A stretch of 64,000 bases of DNA. Origin: Tatumella citrea. Its GTDB lineage: Bacteria; Pseudomonadota; Gammaproteobacteria; Enterobacterales; Enterobacteriaceae. The stretch lies in NCBI RefSeq assembly GCF_002163585.1, contig NZ_CP015579.1, positions 3,534,001 through 3,598,000 of the forward strand. Direction: 5' to 3'. The notes under the pieces are model-generated. The model ran no database searches. It saw nothing but the letters and a program-made list of their open reading frames with translations, and had not been told where the DNA came from. The position numbers and the translations under genes are program-made. Shown here piece after piece: positions 8,419 through 16,899 of the stretch (position 1 is its first letter; every line of letters begins with the position of its first letter).

Positions 8419-9103
8419 ATTATTTATCCTTTTCAGCACATTACCTAAGGCTGTACCCGTTATCAGGAAGGCCAGGGTAACGCGGATAACAAGAGGGAAG
8501 AGGTGAGGTTATTTTTTTGTTAATACTCTTTTTTATAGCACTTCGGAACAGAAGCTAAAGGAGAGTATTTGTCAGAAATGTTAGTGAGATGTAAGTAAAA
8601 ATGTCAGGGGTTTATCAAAGGAATAACGGTAACCGCCGAAAGAATCGGGTTTTAGCAACCGGCATCAGCGGAGTAAAGATTATCCTGCGTGTAAAAAACT
8701 TCAACAGATCTCAATTAGCCCGGAAATATCATCACAAGATACAGAATGTGTTTTATACTTATTCTTTGGAACAAAAAAACACATTAAGAAAAAAAATCAA
8801 ATAGTTAGCTACAACGCTGATGTCTTCAGCCTGTGGCTGGCCAGTCAGTCAGAGACAGCATGCCATAGTGGCAACTTACCCTGCCTGGATGACATCTGTA
8901 TGACAATTGCTGCGGTTATCGCACAGCAGCCTGCGTGTTCACCTCTCAGCCGGTGAACAACCGGGTAACAACGGTATTTCACGTTGCCTGGCCGGAAGAA
9001 AATCCCCCTTGCCTGCCGGATGGTTTTATTTCTGCAGAACACCGGGCGACACAGGGGCGGACCGGCCTGTCAGTAGCACGTTTTTATTCAGGAGAATCAG
9101 GTA
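8419..9103. other. 685-bp intergenic region, no supported gene
   Basis: It holds the promoters of the divergent MFS gene and opgB. Short open frames here overlap on both strands and lack ribosome sites or family features. A 7-bp inverted repeat GTTCACC (8937-8943) / GGTGAAC (8952-8958) is the only symmetrical element noticed. Immediately before opgB is an AGGAG at 9090-9094. Confidence 0.6.
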
Positions 9104-11431
9104 GTGTCAGTCATTGTTTCATTCGGACTTTTTATTGCGTCAGTACTGCTTTATTCGCGTAAGGCCGGACGGCATCGTCTGTGGTTCACGCTTATGCTGC
9201 TGTTGCTGATGATTTTCCTGCTGCTTAACGCGGTGTTATTTGCCAGTAACTATTTTACCGGCAATGGCATCACTGATGCAGTGATCTATACCCTGACCAG
9301 CAGCCTGACCGGTGCCGGCACCGCCAAATACATCCTGCCGGCAGGGGCCCTGATCCTGCTGATTATCGCGTTGTTCTGCTTGCTGGGCTGGCTGCTGCAT
9401 AAAAAAGACCACCAGCACCATTTAGGCTGGAGCCTGCTGGCCTGTGTTCTCGCTCTGCTGTCGATCAAAACCAGCCCGGCGTACTACCAGGTTAAAGAGA
9501 TTATTACGTCCCATGCCGGTAAAGATGGTTCAGATTTTGATGACTATTTTAAAGTCCCTGCGGCAAAGATTGAAAAGCCTTCACTGAACCTGGTCTATAT
9601 CTATGCGGAAAGCCTGGAACGGACCTATTTTGATCAACAAGCCTTCCCTGATCTGGCCCCGGAATTATCACAGCAGATGCACTCAGGCCTCGATTTTACC
9701 CGCACCGAACAGCTCCCGGGGACCGATTATACCATCGCGGGAATGGTTGCCTCGCAATGTGGTATCCCGCTGTTTGCGCCGTTTGAAGGCAATGCATCCT
9801 CTTCCCTCTCCAGCTTCTATCCGCAAAATATCTGCCTTGGGGATATACTGAAAAATTCTGGTTATCAGAACTGGTTTTTGCAGGGTGCAGACCTGCGTTT
9901 CGGTGGTAAAGACGTATTTCTGAAATCCCACGGGTTTGACCCGCAACATCTGGAAGGGTCAGAAGAACTGAAATCTCAGGTCGCCGATCCGGGTTACCGC
10001 AATAACTGGGGGTTTTATGATGATACGGTTCTGGACAAAGTCTTTGAAAAATACCAGCAACTGTCTGAGCAAAAACAACGCTTCGCATTATTTGCCCTGA
10101 CCGTAGATACCCATCACCCGGACGGGTTTATCTCTGCTACCTGTCAGCGTAAAACCTACTCCTACGACGGGAAAAATAATCAGTCGTTTAGTGCTGTCTC
10201 CTGCTCACAGGAACATATTGCCCGGCTGATTTCGCGGATAAAAAGCTCACCATGGTTTAAAAATACTATCATCGTGGTGGGATCAGACCATCTGGCGATG
10301 AATAACACGGCCTATCGTTACCTGATTAAACATCCACGCCACGATAGCTTCTTTATTATCCGTGGTGATAAGCCGGAAGCCACTGAGATTAACCGTAAAC
10401 GCAGTACAATGGATAACGGTGCTACCGTGCTGGATATTCTGGGGGGAGACAATTTTATTGGTCTGGGACGAAGCAGCCTGTCAGGAACCTCATTATCCGA
10501 AATATTCACTGACCTGCCGAAAAAGATCACCGCGTGGAAACCCGATATTATTCAGTTATGGAATTTCCCGCGCCGTATTGACCGGTTTACTGTCGATCAG
10601 CAAAAAAATACCCTGAGCTTCTCCGGATCCACGTTCCGCTTGCCGGTACTGATAAAAGTAGAAAGTGATAAAGTCGAACCGATTCCGGAAGGAGTCTATG
10701 CCGAAACATTAACCTCACGCCTGGCTAAATTCGCAGCCGGGGATAAATTTGTCTGGTTTGATAAATGTTATAAAGCTGGCCGGCTATGGGCGCCGAACCT
10801 TGCACTGTCTGATGCGCTTTGTTACACCACCGGTGAACCGGGAGGGAGACCAGTGGTGACGGAAATCGGCCACGGTAATTACCAGGGCAATGTGGCTTTT
10901 ACCCCTGCAGTTATCTCAGAAGATACCTATCAGCATACTCTGCAACAGTTACAGATTGCAGATAACGATATCCGTTACCCGTCTGACAGTTACCTGTTTT
11001 ATCTGCCAGGTGCTCCACAATCCGTAGCCAGTTACAGCGGCTTATCCCGTGCAGAGAACTGGGGACGTTGGTCGAATGCCAACCTGGCACCGGTTGTTAC
11101 CATTAACTATACCCACCCGCTGCCGGAAGAGTTTACGCTGCAAATCTCCGCCAAAGGATATGGGCCGAATATTGGCAAGCCTGTCGTCGTCAGCGTCGGC
11201 GATGAGCAACATAGCTTTATTCCGACCGCCAGTATGGCTGATTATTCACTGCAATTTACTCGGCACGGCAACAGTCGTACGCTGGTAATTACTCCACCAT
11301 CACCTGTTGAAAGTATGCTGGACAATATTATCGGGCAGGACCCACGAAAACTGGGCATTGGGTTGAAATCGCTACAGATTATCAGTGGAGATAGCAGGGA
11401 TCAGCCAGAAAACACCCCGCAACAGGAATAA
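9104..11431 (+). CDS. opgB: Phosphoglycerol transferase I (OpgB/MdoB)
   Basis: 775 residues, close to E. coli OpgB (763), with strong end-to-end resemblance. It transfers phosphoglycerol from phosphatidylglycerol to osmoregulated periplasmic glucans. About four N-terminal membrane segments (residues 1-120) anchor a periplasmic sulfatase/alkaline-phosphatase-fold domain. Visible catalytic-domain motifs are YIYAESLERTYFD, the nucleophile loop LPGTDYTIAGMVASQCG, DTHHPDGFIS and SDHLAMNNT. The start is GTG at 9104 with AGGAG 9 nt upstream. The C-terminal region ends in the conserved PRKLGIG segment. It converges with a lipoprotein gene across a very strong hairpin. Confidence 0.96.
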   Translation: MSVIVSFGLFIASVLLYSRKAGRHRLWFTLMLLLLMIFLLLNAVLFASNYFTGNGITDAVIYTLTSSLTGAGTAKYILPAGALILLIIALFCLLGWLLHKKDHQHHLGWSLLACVLALLSIKTSPAYYQVKEIITSHAGKDGSDFDDYFKVPAAKIEKPSLNLVYIYAESLERTYFDQQAFPDLAPELSQQMHSGLDFTRTEQLPGTDYTIAGMVASQCGIPLFAPFEGNASSSLSSFYPQNICLGDILKNSGYQNWFLQGADLRFGGKDVFLKSHGFDPQHLEGSEELKSQVADPGYRNNWGFYDDTVLDKVFEKYQQLSEQKQRFALFALTVDTHHPDGFISATCQRKTYSYDGKNNQSFSAVSCSQEHIARLISRIKSSPWFKNTIIVVGSDHLAMNNTAYRYLIKHPRHDSFFIIRGDKPEATEINRKRSTMDNGATVLDILGGDNFIGLGRSSLSGTSLSEIFTDLPKKITAWKPDIIQLWNFPRRIDRFTVDQQKNTLSFSGSTFRLPVLIKVESDKVEPIPEGVYAETLTSRLAKFAAGDKFVWFDKCYKAGRLWAPNLALSDALCYTTGEPGGRPVVTEIGHGNYQGNVAFTPAVISEDTYQHTLQQLQIADNDIRYPSDSYLFYLPGAPQSVASYSGLSRAENWGRWSNANLAPVVTINYTHPLPEEFTLQISAKGYGPNIGKPVVVSVGDEQHSFIPTASMADYSLQFTRHGNSRTLVITPPSPVESMLDNIIGQDPRKLGIGLKSLQIISGDSRDQPENTPQQE

Positions 11432-11442
11432 CAGAAATACCT

Positions 11443-11472
11443 GCTGATAGCCGCGCGAGCGCGGCTATCAGC
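11443..11472. terminator. Strong bidirectional hairpin between opgB and the lipoprotein gene
   Basis: Perfect 12-bp stem GCTGATAGCCGC (11443-11454) / GCGGCTATCAGC (11461-11472); the loop GCGAGC can extend it by one or two pairs. It lies exactly between convergent genes and lacks a U-tract. Confidence 0.65.
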
Positions 11473-11489
11473 ACTCCTGACCGGCAGTA

Positions 11490-11915
11490 TTAACGATAGA
11501 TAATATCGCCAGAGAAAATACGCAGTATTTTCCCATCTTCATCGCTAATCAGCACATAATCACCTCCGAAGTAAGTCCAGTGACTGCCGGCTGTTGGCGC
11601 AGGAATTTTTCTCAGTTGCCACTTAGATATGTTGTAAGTCTGAGTCCGGTACAGAGCAGGAATGATGTCGCCAATTTTGTAGTGGCGGAAATCACCAAAC
11701 ACTGAATTTTTTTCCAGTGGGTCAGCAAACTTAGTTTCCGGTGCCGCTGCCGGAGCCGGTGTCGCGACCTCAGGTGCAGGCTGATTTGCATCTGCCGCGG
11801 GTGCTTCAGTGGTCACAGGTGCCTCTGAGGCGTGCTTTGATGCCGAAGAACACCCGCTTAATAAACTCACTGACATCAGGATGACAGATGAGGCCAAAAT
11901 TAACGGCTTACGCAT
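11490..11915 (-). CDS. Lipoprotein with RcnB-like C-terminal domain
   Basis: 141 residues. A lipobox LLSGC at about residues 18-22 marks it as a lipoprotein, and the next residue after the Cys is Ser, favouring outer-membrane sorting. Residues 23-70 are a low-complexity Ala/Pro/Glu tether. The last 60 residues match the RcnB/YohN pattern: YKIGDIIPALYR, then W..R.IP.P..G.HW, YVLI..EDG.I and a terminal I.Y. RcnB in E. coli is a periplasmic protein for nickel/cobalt homeostasis; many proteins carry only the fold, so a metal role is an inference. Confidence 0.72.
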   Translation of the reverse strand: MRKPLILASSVILMSVSLLSGCSSASKHASEAPVTTEAPAADANQPAPEVATPAPAAAPETKFADPLEKNSVFGDFRHYKIGDIIPALYRTQTYNISKWQLRKIPAPTAGSHWTYFGGDYVLISDEDGKILRIFSGDIIYR

Positions 11916-12936
11916 AATTACTCCCTAACAAACGTTTCCCGTAACCCACAGTACAGGAGACAACAATTGTGCTGCGATTGCACACAGATTTATCAGCCGA
12001 TAAGTAGAACAGTATTGGGGTACTTTTTCCCCTACTCATCTGTGACATAATATCTCAAACTATCAAAAATCATTTCTGAGCGGTGAAAAATACACCATAC
12101 GATACAAAAATTACAGATCAGACCTCAGAAACATTGGAATTATCGCCTGCGGAGGACGGCTGAAACTCTTTTTTGCTCTGTCATTATTCAGCATTAGAAG
12201 CGGCAACAGCGCACCACTGCAGACTGCTTTTCACTGCCATCATTTATTTTACGGGTTTTCACACTCACCAGTGACCCAAAGGACCCAATTCCTGAAATTA
12301 CGCTGATTTGCCGTTATGATAACCTGCATCCTCGCCCACGCTGACCGGCCCCCGAAGAAAAGCAAACCAGATTTCCACTGAACGGATGCCCCTTCCTCAC
12401 CCTCATCAGATACAGAGAATCTCTTTCGGCCATAAATCATTGCAATAGTGAACCACCCACATGATGGTTTACGGACATCAGCACTTTGTCTCAATAAGCA
12501 GCAAAACTTTAAATTAATAAAAACTTATTCTGCAGCAAATTATTCCGTTTATAATTATCATCACGCCCCTCTGAATTAGCGACTGAATCACAGGAAGCAG
12601 TAGAAAAAACCCATTACTGAAATTACCTTATCCGTAATTCACAGGATAAACACCACGCCATTCAAAAACAAAAAAAGAATAGTTCTGATTAATTACAATA
12701 AGTTAATCCAGTCTTGTATTATTCTTAATAAAAAAACCCAGCAACATTAATTAATGTGATAGATATCGCAAATCTACCATTCCTTATTAAAGGTTCCACT
12801 ATCAATGTGTATATTTTTATTGTGCATTCCGGCAGAACTTATCACCGGAATGACCATTTAGGATGGTTGTTTTATCTCGTCGGGAGTTTTGGTCACAAGG
12901 AAATAGCCTGACTTAACATCTACAGGGAGTATTGAT
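11916..12936. other. About 1 kb AT-rich non-coding region
   Basis: No gene is supported. An 81-codon minus-strand frame at 12249-12494 has no ribosome site or family signature and is judged spurious. The stretch from about 12500 to 12830 is visibly richer in A/T than the flanks, with many poly-A/T runs. Such composition, next to a bacteriocin-like gene, suggests foreign or decayed DNA. Confidence 0.55.
12825..12852 (+). promoter_or_regulatory. Inverted repeat upstream of the bacteriocin-like gene
   Basis: Perfect 8-bp repeat CATTCCGG (12825-12832) / CCGGAATG (12845-12852) with a 12-nt spacer, 84 bp upstream of the start codon. It could be an operator or a leader hairpin. No U-tract follows. 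Confidence 0.4.
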
Positions 12937-13233
12937 ATGAAAGAACTCACCATTATTGAAGTCGCTTCTGTTTCCGGTGCTGGTGGCATCGTTGATAATG
13001 ATTTTACGGGTGCCATCTGGGGCTCTGTCCTGGGTGCTATTGACGGTTTCGGAACCGGTGCTGCAGTCGGCGGTAAATACGGCGGATCAGGTGGCTGGAT
13101 TGTCGGTGGGATAGCCCAACTGGTCGGTTTAACCGTTTCTGCGGTTGGTGGCGGGATTGGCGGCTTTTTATATGGCGGATTAGTTGGCTATGAAAAAGCT
13201 CAGGCTTATATTGAAACCTACCGGAAAATGTAA
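12937..13233 (+). CDS. Double-glycine-leader bacteriocin/microcin-like precursor
   Basis: 98 residues. The N-terminus MKELTIIEVASVSGAGG has the layout of class II microcin and bacteriocin leaders: hydrophobic residues at the -12/-8/-5 type positions, then VSGA/GG. It resembles the leaders of microcin H47 (ending SGAGG) and colicin V (ending VSGG), which are cut by the peptidase domain of a dedicated ABC exporter. The predicted mature part of about 82 residues is extremely rich in Gly, Ala and Val with repeated small-x-x-x-small patterns (GxxxG), fitting a membrane-inserting helix pair. A CAGGGAG ribosome site precedes the ATG. No immunity, exporter or accessory gene is visible within 5 kb, so function is inferred from the leader only. 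Confidence 0.7.
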   Translation: MKELTIIEVASVSGAGGIVDNDFTGAIWGSVLGAIDGFGTGAAVGGKYGGSGGWIVGGIAQLVGLTVSAVGGGIGGFLYGGLVGYEKAQAYIETYRKM

Positions 13234-13245
13234 TTAGTCCTTACT

Positions 13246-13272
13246 AAAGAGAGTAATCCGTTTACTCTCTTT
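13246..13272 (+). terminator. Terminator of the bacteriocin-like gene
   Basis: Perfect 11-bp stem AAAGAGAGTAA (13246-13256) / TTACTCTCTTT (13262-13272) with a 5-nt loop, 13 bp after the stop and followed by a pyrimidine-rich CTTCCTTTATCT. It makes the gene a single-gene transcript. Confidence 0.75.
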
Positions 13273-13457
13273 CTTCCTTTATCTCCGCTGTTTAATATTT
13301 ATAGCAACCTCCCCATAACGGAATAACCGCTTTGGGTCACTGAATACTTTCCACTTCTCAGATGACTTTATTCGTTCACCCTGCTGACCTGCCATTTTCT
13401 GACCTTCTGCACTGTTTACGATCATCCTCCGGACCCAAAATATTTACCACCGTCACA

Positions 13458-13528
13458 TTGCACTAAAAGAGTTCAGAAAAAAGCCCGAATGCACCATTTC
13501 GATGACTATAATATTTACATTAGTGCAA
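13458..13528 (+). promoter_or_regulatory. TGCAC half-site array, candidate enhancer-binding sites
   Basis: TTGCACTAA (13458-13466) and its exact inverted copy TTAGTGCAA (13520-13528) flank a third TGCACC at 13490-13495. NtrC sites are built on TGCAC half-sites, although in the canonical site the halves lie closer together. The array lies about 50-120 bp upstream of the sigma-54 promoter, where an enhancer is expected. Confidence 0.5.
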
Positions 13529-13577
13529 CATAGATTAATCGGGCGACACATTAACTGCATTTTGTTTCATTTAAAAA

Positions 13578-13593
13578 TGGCATGCAACTTGCT
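13578..13593 (+). promoter_or_regulatory. Sigma-54 promoter of the liv-like operon
   Basis: TGGCATGCAACTTGCT fits the sigma-54 consensus TGGCACG-N4-TTGCW with one mismatch. The invariant GG (13579-13580) and GC (13591-13592) are separated by exactly 10 bp. Start of transcription is expected near 13604, giving a leader of about 190 nt before the first gene. Confidence 0.72.
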
Positions 13594-13793
13594 TTAGCTA
13601 GTGTGAAGCATTTTGAAATATTCCGTCACTGACATAAGGAACCGCAGAAATCCACTCTGTTCTGACCCGGGAGAATCAACATGCCGGGTTATTTAACCTG
13701 TGGGGAGTTTTATCAGCCTGTCGCTTTCCCTGTTTCAACTGATGTACCTGTACACGTCTTACACAACTTATATAAACGGATGATGAGGTAACT

Positions 13794-14930
13794 ATGAAAA
13801 GCTTTGTTGGGAAATTATCTGTCGCTGCATTAATGGTTCCGGCGCTGGCTGGCAGCTGGGCAGCTCATGCTGATGAAATTAAAATTGGTGTTGTTCTGCC
13901 ACTCAGTGGCGCGTTAAGTGGTTACGGCCAGCCTTCACAAAAAGGCCTGGAAGTCATTCAGTCTCTGACACCTAAACTGAAAAATGGCGATACCATTAAA
14001 CTGATTGTGATTGATGACAAGAGCGACAAAGTTGAAGCGGCAAATGCTATGCAGCGCCTGGTGTCCAGCGATAAAGTCGATGCGGTCATTGGTGAAGTCA
14101 CCTCCACCAATACTCTGGCGATGGTAAAAATTGCCGATGACAGCAAAACCCCGATTGTTTCCCCTACTGCCACCAATGACCGCGTAACCCGCAATCATCC
14201 GTATGTCAGCCGCGTATGTTTCTCTGACAGTTTCCAGGGCGTCGTTGGTGCAAATCTGGCATCCCGCGATTTGCATGCCAAAACCGCCGCTATCGTGTTT
14301 GACAGCAGTAATGACTATTCCGTGGGTCTGGCAAAAGCCTTCCGCAATCAGTTTGTCAAAAACGGCGGCAAAATCGTCATCGAAGTTCAGGCACCCACTG
14401 GCAGCAAAGATTTTAAAGCCCAGTTATCCAGTGTGAAAGCCAAAGATCCGGACATGATCTACATGCCTATTTATTACACCGAAGGTGCGTTGATAGCCGT
14501 TCAGTCTCAGCAACTTGGGCTGAAAAAACCGGTTGTGGGCGGCGATGGTCTGGCAGCAGATCCGGTGTTCTTCGAAGTGGGTAAAGATGCGGTTAATGGT
14601 TATATGACCACCGACTACTATTCACCTACTGCTAAACAGCAGACTCCGGAAGGCGAGAAATTTATCAAGGCCTGGGAAGATAAATATAAACAGCCGACCC
14701 ACACCTGGGGTGCAATGACCGCTGATGCTTATAACGTCATCGTGAATGCAATGAACCAGTGTAGTAACGCCCATGATCGTACCTGCGTGAATGATAAAAT
14801 TCGTGCCACTAAAGATTACGAAGGTATTACCGGAACTCTGACTCTGAAAGACGGCGATGCTATCCGCAGTGCAGTCATCAACGAAGTACAGGACGGAAAA
14901 CTGGCGTTTAAAACTGTGGTTAATCCATAG
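13794..14930 (+). CDS. Branched-chain amino-acid-type ABC transporter, periplasmic binding protein (LivJ/LivK-like)
   Basis: 378 residues with a Sec signal peptide (MKSFVGKLSVAALMVPALAGS, cut after AAHA near residue 26). The mature protein begins with EIKIGVVLPLSGALSGYGQ, the standard type I binding-protein start of LivJ-like proteins. PIVSPTATND and the YTEGALIA region line the hinge and ligand pocket. Four further cysteines (such as CSNAHDRTC) could form disulfides, as in LivJ. It is the first and probably most expressed gene of a five-gene operon; the ligand may be Leu/Ile/Val or another amide or amino acid. Confidence 0.9.
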   Translation: MKSFVGKLSVAALMVPALAGSWAAHADEIKIGVVLPLSGALSGYGQPSQKGLEVIQSLTPKLKNGDTIKLIVIDDKSDKVEAANAMQRLVSSDKVDAVIGEVTSTNTLAMVKIADDSKTPIVSPTATNDRVTRNHPYVSRVCFSDSFQGVVGANLASRDLHAKTAAIVFDSSNDYSVGLAKAFRNQFVKNGGKIVIEVQAPTGSKDFKAQLSSVKAKDPDMIYMPIYYTEGALIAVQSQQLGLKKPVVGGDGLAADPVFFEVGKDAVNGYMTTDYYSPTAKQQTPEGEKFIKAWEDKYKQPTHTWGAMTADAYNVIVNAMNQCSNAHDRTCVNDKIRATKDYEGITGTLTLKDGDAIRSAVINEVQDGKLAFKTVVNP

Positions 14931-14950
14931 GTTTTAATAAGGAGATAGCA

Positions 14951-15850
14951 ATGGATGGTGCCATTTTTCTGCAGCAGGTCGTCAATGGGATGAGCCTGGG
15001 AGGTATGTACGCTTTAATTGCCATTGGTTACACCATGGTCTACGGCGTATTGCGCTTAATTAACTTTGCTCATGCTGATGTCATGATGGTAGGTGCCTTC
15101 CTGACGTTATTTCTGTTCTCTTCGCTCGGGCTACCCTTCTGGGTAGCCATATTCCTGACACTCATGTTGTGTGGGCTGTTCGGGATGCTGATTGACAGGG
15201 TGGCTTATCGCCCCCTGCGCAATGCTTCAAAAATCTCAATGCTGATCACCGCTATCGGTGTCAGCTTTTTCCTGGAAAATCTGTTTAATGTCCTGTTTGG
15301 TGGCAGCACCCGCTTCTTCGCTGCACCGGACTTTTTCAACCGCACCATCAATCCTGGCGGTATCACCATTACCAACGTTGCCTGGCTGGTTCCGGTAATA
15401 ACTGTTCTGTTGCTGTGTGCCATTCTCTGGCTGCTATACCGTACCCGTTATGGCATGGCTATTCGCGCAGTGGCTTTTGATGTCAATACGGTCCGGCTGA
15501 TGGGCATTGATGCCAACCGGATTATTTCACTGGTATTTGCGCTTGGCAGCAGCCTGGCGGCACTGGGCGGAGTGTTTTATGCCATCAGCTATCCGACCAT
15601 CGATCCGTTGATGGGGGTATTGATCGGTCTGAAAGCGTTTGCTGCCGCAGTACTCGGCGGCATTGGCAGTGTCACCGGAGCCGTACTGGGTGGATTTATT
15701 CTGGGGTTCACCGAAGTTGTCGCCGTTGCACTATTCCCTGAACTGGGAGGCTATAAAGATGCCTTTGCCTTTATGTTCCTGATTCTGGTTCTGCTGTTCC
15801 GCCCTGTCGGAATTATGGGAGATGAACGTCTGGAAAGGAGCCGTTTCTGA
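14951..15850 (+). CDS. LivH-like ABC permease
   Basis: 299-residue inner-membrane permease of the branched-chain amino acid ABC family, about eight membrane helices. LVNGMSLGGMYALIAIGY-type N-terminus (here VVNGMSLGGMYAL) and FAAAVLGGIGSVTGAVLGG, the cytoplasmic EAA-like coupling loop, are visible. AAGGAG precedes the start 20 bp after the binding-protein gene. Its stop overlaps the next start as TGATG. Confidence 0.92.
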   Translation: MDGAIFLQQVVNGMSLGGMYALIAIGYTMVYGVLRLINFAHADVMMVGAFLTLFLFSSLGLPFWVAIFLTLMLCGLFGMLIDRVAYRPLRNASKISMLITAIGVSFFLENLFNVLFGGSTRFFAAPDFFNRTINPGGITITNVAWLVPVITVLLLCAILWLLYRTRYGMAIRAVAFDVNTVRLMGIDANRIISLVFALGSSLAALGGVFYAISYPTIDPLMGVLIGLKAFAAAVLGGIGSVTGAVLGGFILGFTEVVAVALFPELGGYKDAFAFMFLILVLLFRPVGIMGDERLERSRF

Positions 15851-16899
15851 TGAAAATAGCCACTTCTGGTCCGGCCTCTGTGGGCCGCAGCCTGCTGGTC
15901 ATAGTGATCGGTATTGCGTTGCTGTTTGCCATTAACTCCTTGTTTAATGACTACATTATCAGGGTTATCAGCACCATTTTTATTTTTATGATTCTGGCGG
16001 TCAGTTATAACCTGATTAACGGGGTGACCGGGCAACTATCGCTGGAACCGAACGGTTTTGTGGCGGTAGGAGCCTATGTGACCTCAATCCTGCTGCTGAC
16101 CAGTGACAGTAAACTGGACATGTACGAAATGGCTTCGCCCAGCCAGTTTATCCTCGCGCTGCATACCAGCTTCCTGCCTGCTCTGTTGATAAGCGGAGTA
16201 TGTTCTGCGGTCCTGGCAGTCTGTCTGGCGTTTCCGGTGTTCCGGGTGCGGGGAGATTATCTGGCTATTGTCACCCTGGGTTTTGGCTTCATTATTAAGA
16301 TTCTGGCGATTAATAACCCGCAGATCACCAACGGTGCGATTGGCCTGAGCGATATCCCTCAGCAACCCCACCTGCTGTTCTGGTGTGGGCTGGCCGCGTT
16401 AGTTTCTACAGGGATCATTTTACAACTGGTCAGTTCTAAATATGGCCGGATGATGAAAGCGATTCGTGACGATGAAGACGCAGCAATCGCAATGGGGGTA
16501 AACACTTTCCGGATTAAGACCTGTGCATTTGCCACCAGTGCTTTTTTCGAAGGGATCGGCGGAGGTTTGCTGGCCTCGCTGCTGACCACTATCTCCCCTG
16601 GCTTATTTGATTTTATGCTGACCTTCCAGTTGCTGATTATTATTGTGCTTGGTGGCCTGGGCAGCACTACCGGCGCCATTCTGGGCACGATTATTGTGAT
16701 TGGCAGTGGTGAATGGCTGCGTTTCCTTGACCAGCCACTGAGCCTGTTCGGCTATGACCTCGGTTCCTATCCCGGGTTACGTATGGTGGTATTTTCACTG
16801 ATCCTGTTAATTATTATGTTATTTGCCCGTGAAGGTTTACTGGGCAAGAAAGAGATCTGGCAAATTCGTCCGGGGAGAAAGCGCCATGGAAAGTCCTGA
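15850..16899 (+). CDS. LivM-like ABC permease
   Basis: 349 residues, the second permease of the heterodimer. Core features are NLINGVTGQLSL (family NLxxGxxGxxSL), VRGDYLAIVTLGFG and the coupling loop LGGLGSTTGAILGT. It is shorter than E. coli LivM (425) because it lacks the long N-terminal extension, which is normal for most homologues. It overlaps livH by one base and livG by 14 bases, implying translational coupling. Confidence 0.92.
   Translation: MKIATSGPASVGRSLLVIVIGIALLFAINSLFNDYIIRVISTIFIFMILAVSYNLINGVTGQLSLEPNGFVAVGAYVTSILLLTSDSKLDMYEMASPSQFILALHTSFLPALLISGVCSAVLAVCLAFPVFRVRGDYLAIVTLGFGFIIKILAINNPQITNGAIGLSDIPQQPHLLFWCGLAALVSTGIILQLVSSKYGRMMKAIRDDEDAAIAMGVNTFRIKTCAFATSAFFEGIGGGLLASLLTTISPGLFDFMLTFQLLIIIVLGGLGSTTGAILGTIIVIGSGEWLRFLDQPLSLFGYDLGSYPGLRMVVFSLILLIIMLFAREGLLGKKEIWQIRPGRKRHGKS

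Noticed and set aside
8601..8804. 67-codon plus-strand frame upstream of opgB
   Set aside because: Basic, low-complexity product with no ribosome site and no family features; lies in an A/T-rich promoter region.
8935..9162. 75-codon frame overlapping the opgB start
   Set aside because: It overlaps opgB in another frame and competing frames exist on both strands; opgB has the AGGAG site and homology.
12249..12494. 81-codon minus-strand frame in the AT-rich gap
   Set aside because: No ribosome site, no recognisable domain, unlike the composition of real genes nearby. Also considered as an immunity gene for the bacteriocin-like peptide, but it is 440 bp away, on the other strand and not membrane-like.
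16823..16885. Extended N-terminus for the LivG-like ATPase
   Set aside because: The extra codons lie inside livM, have no family similarity, and the ATG at 16886 has a GGGGAG site.
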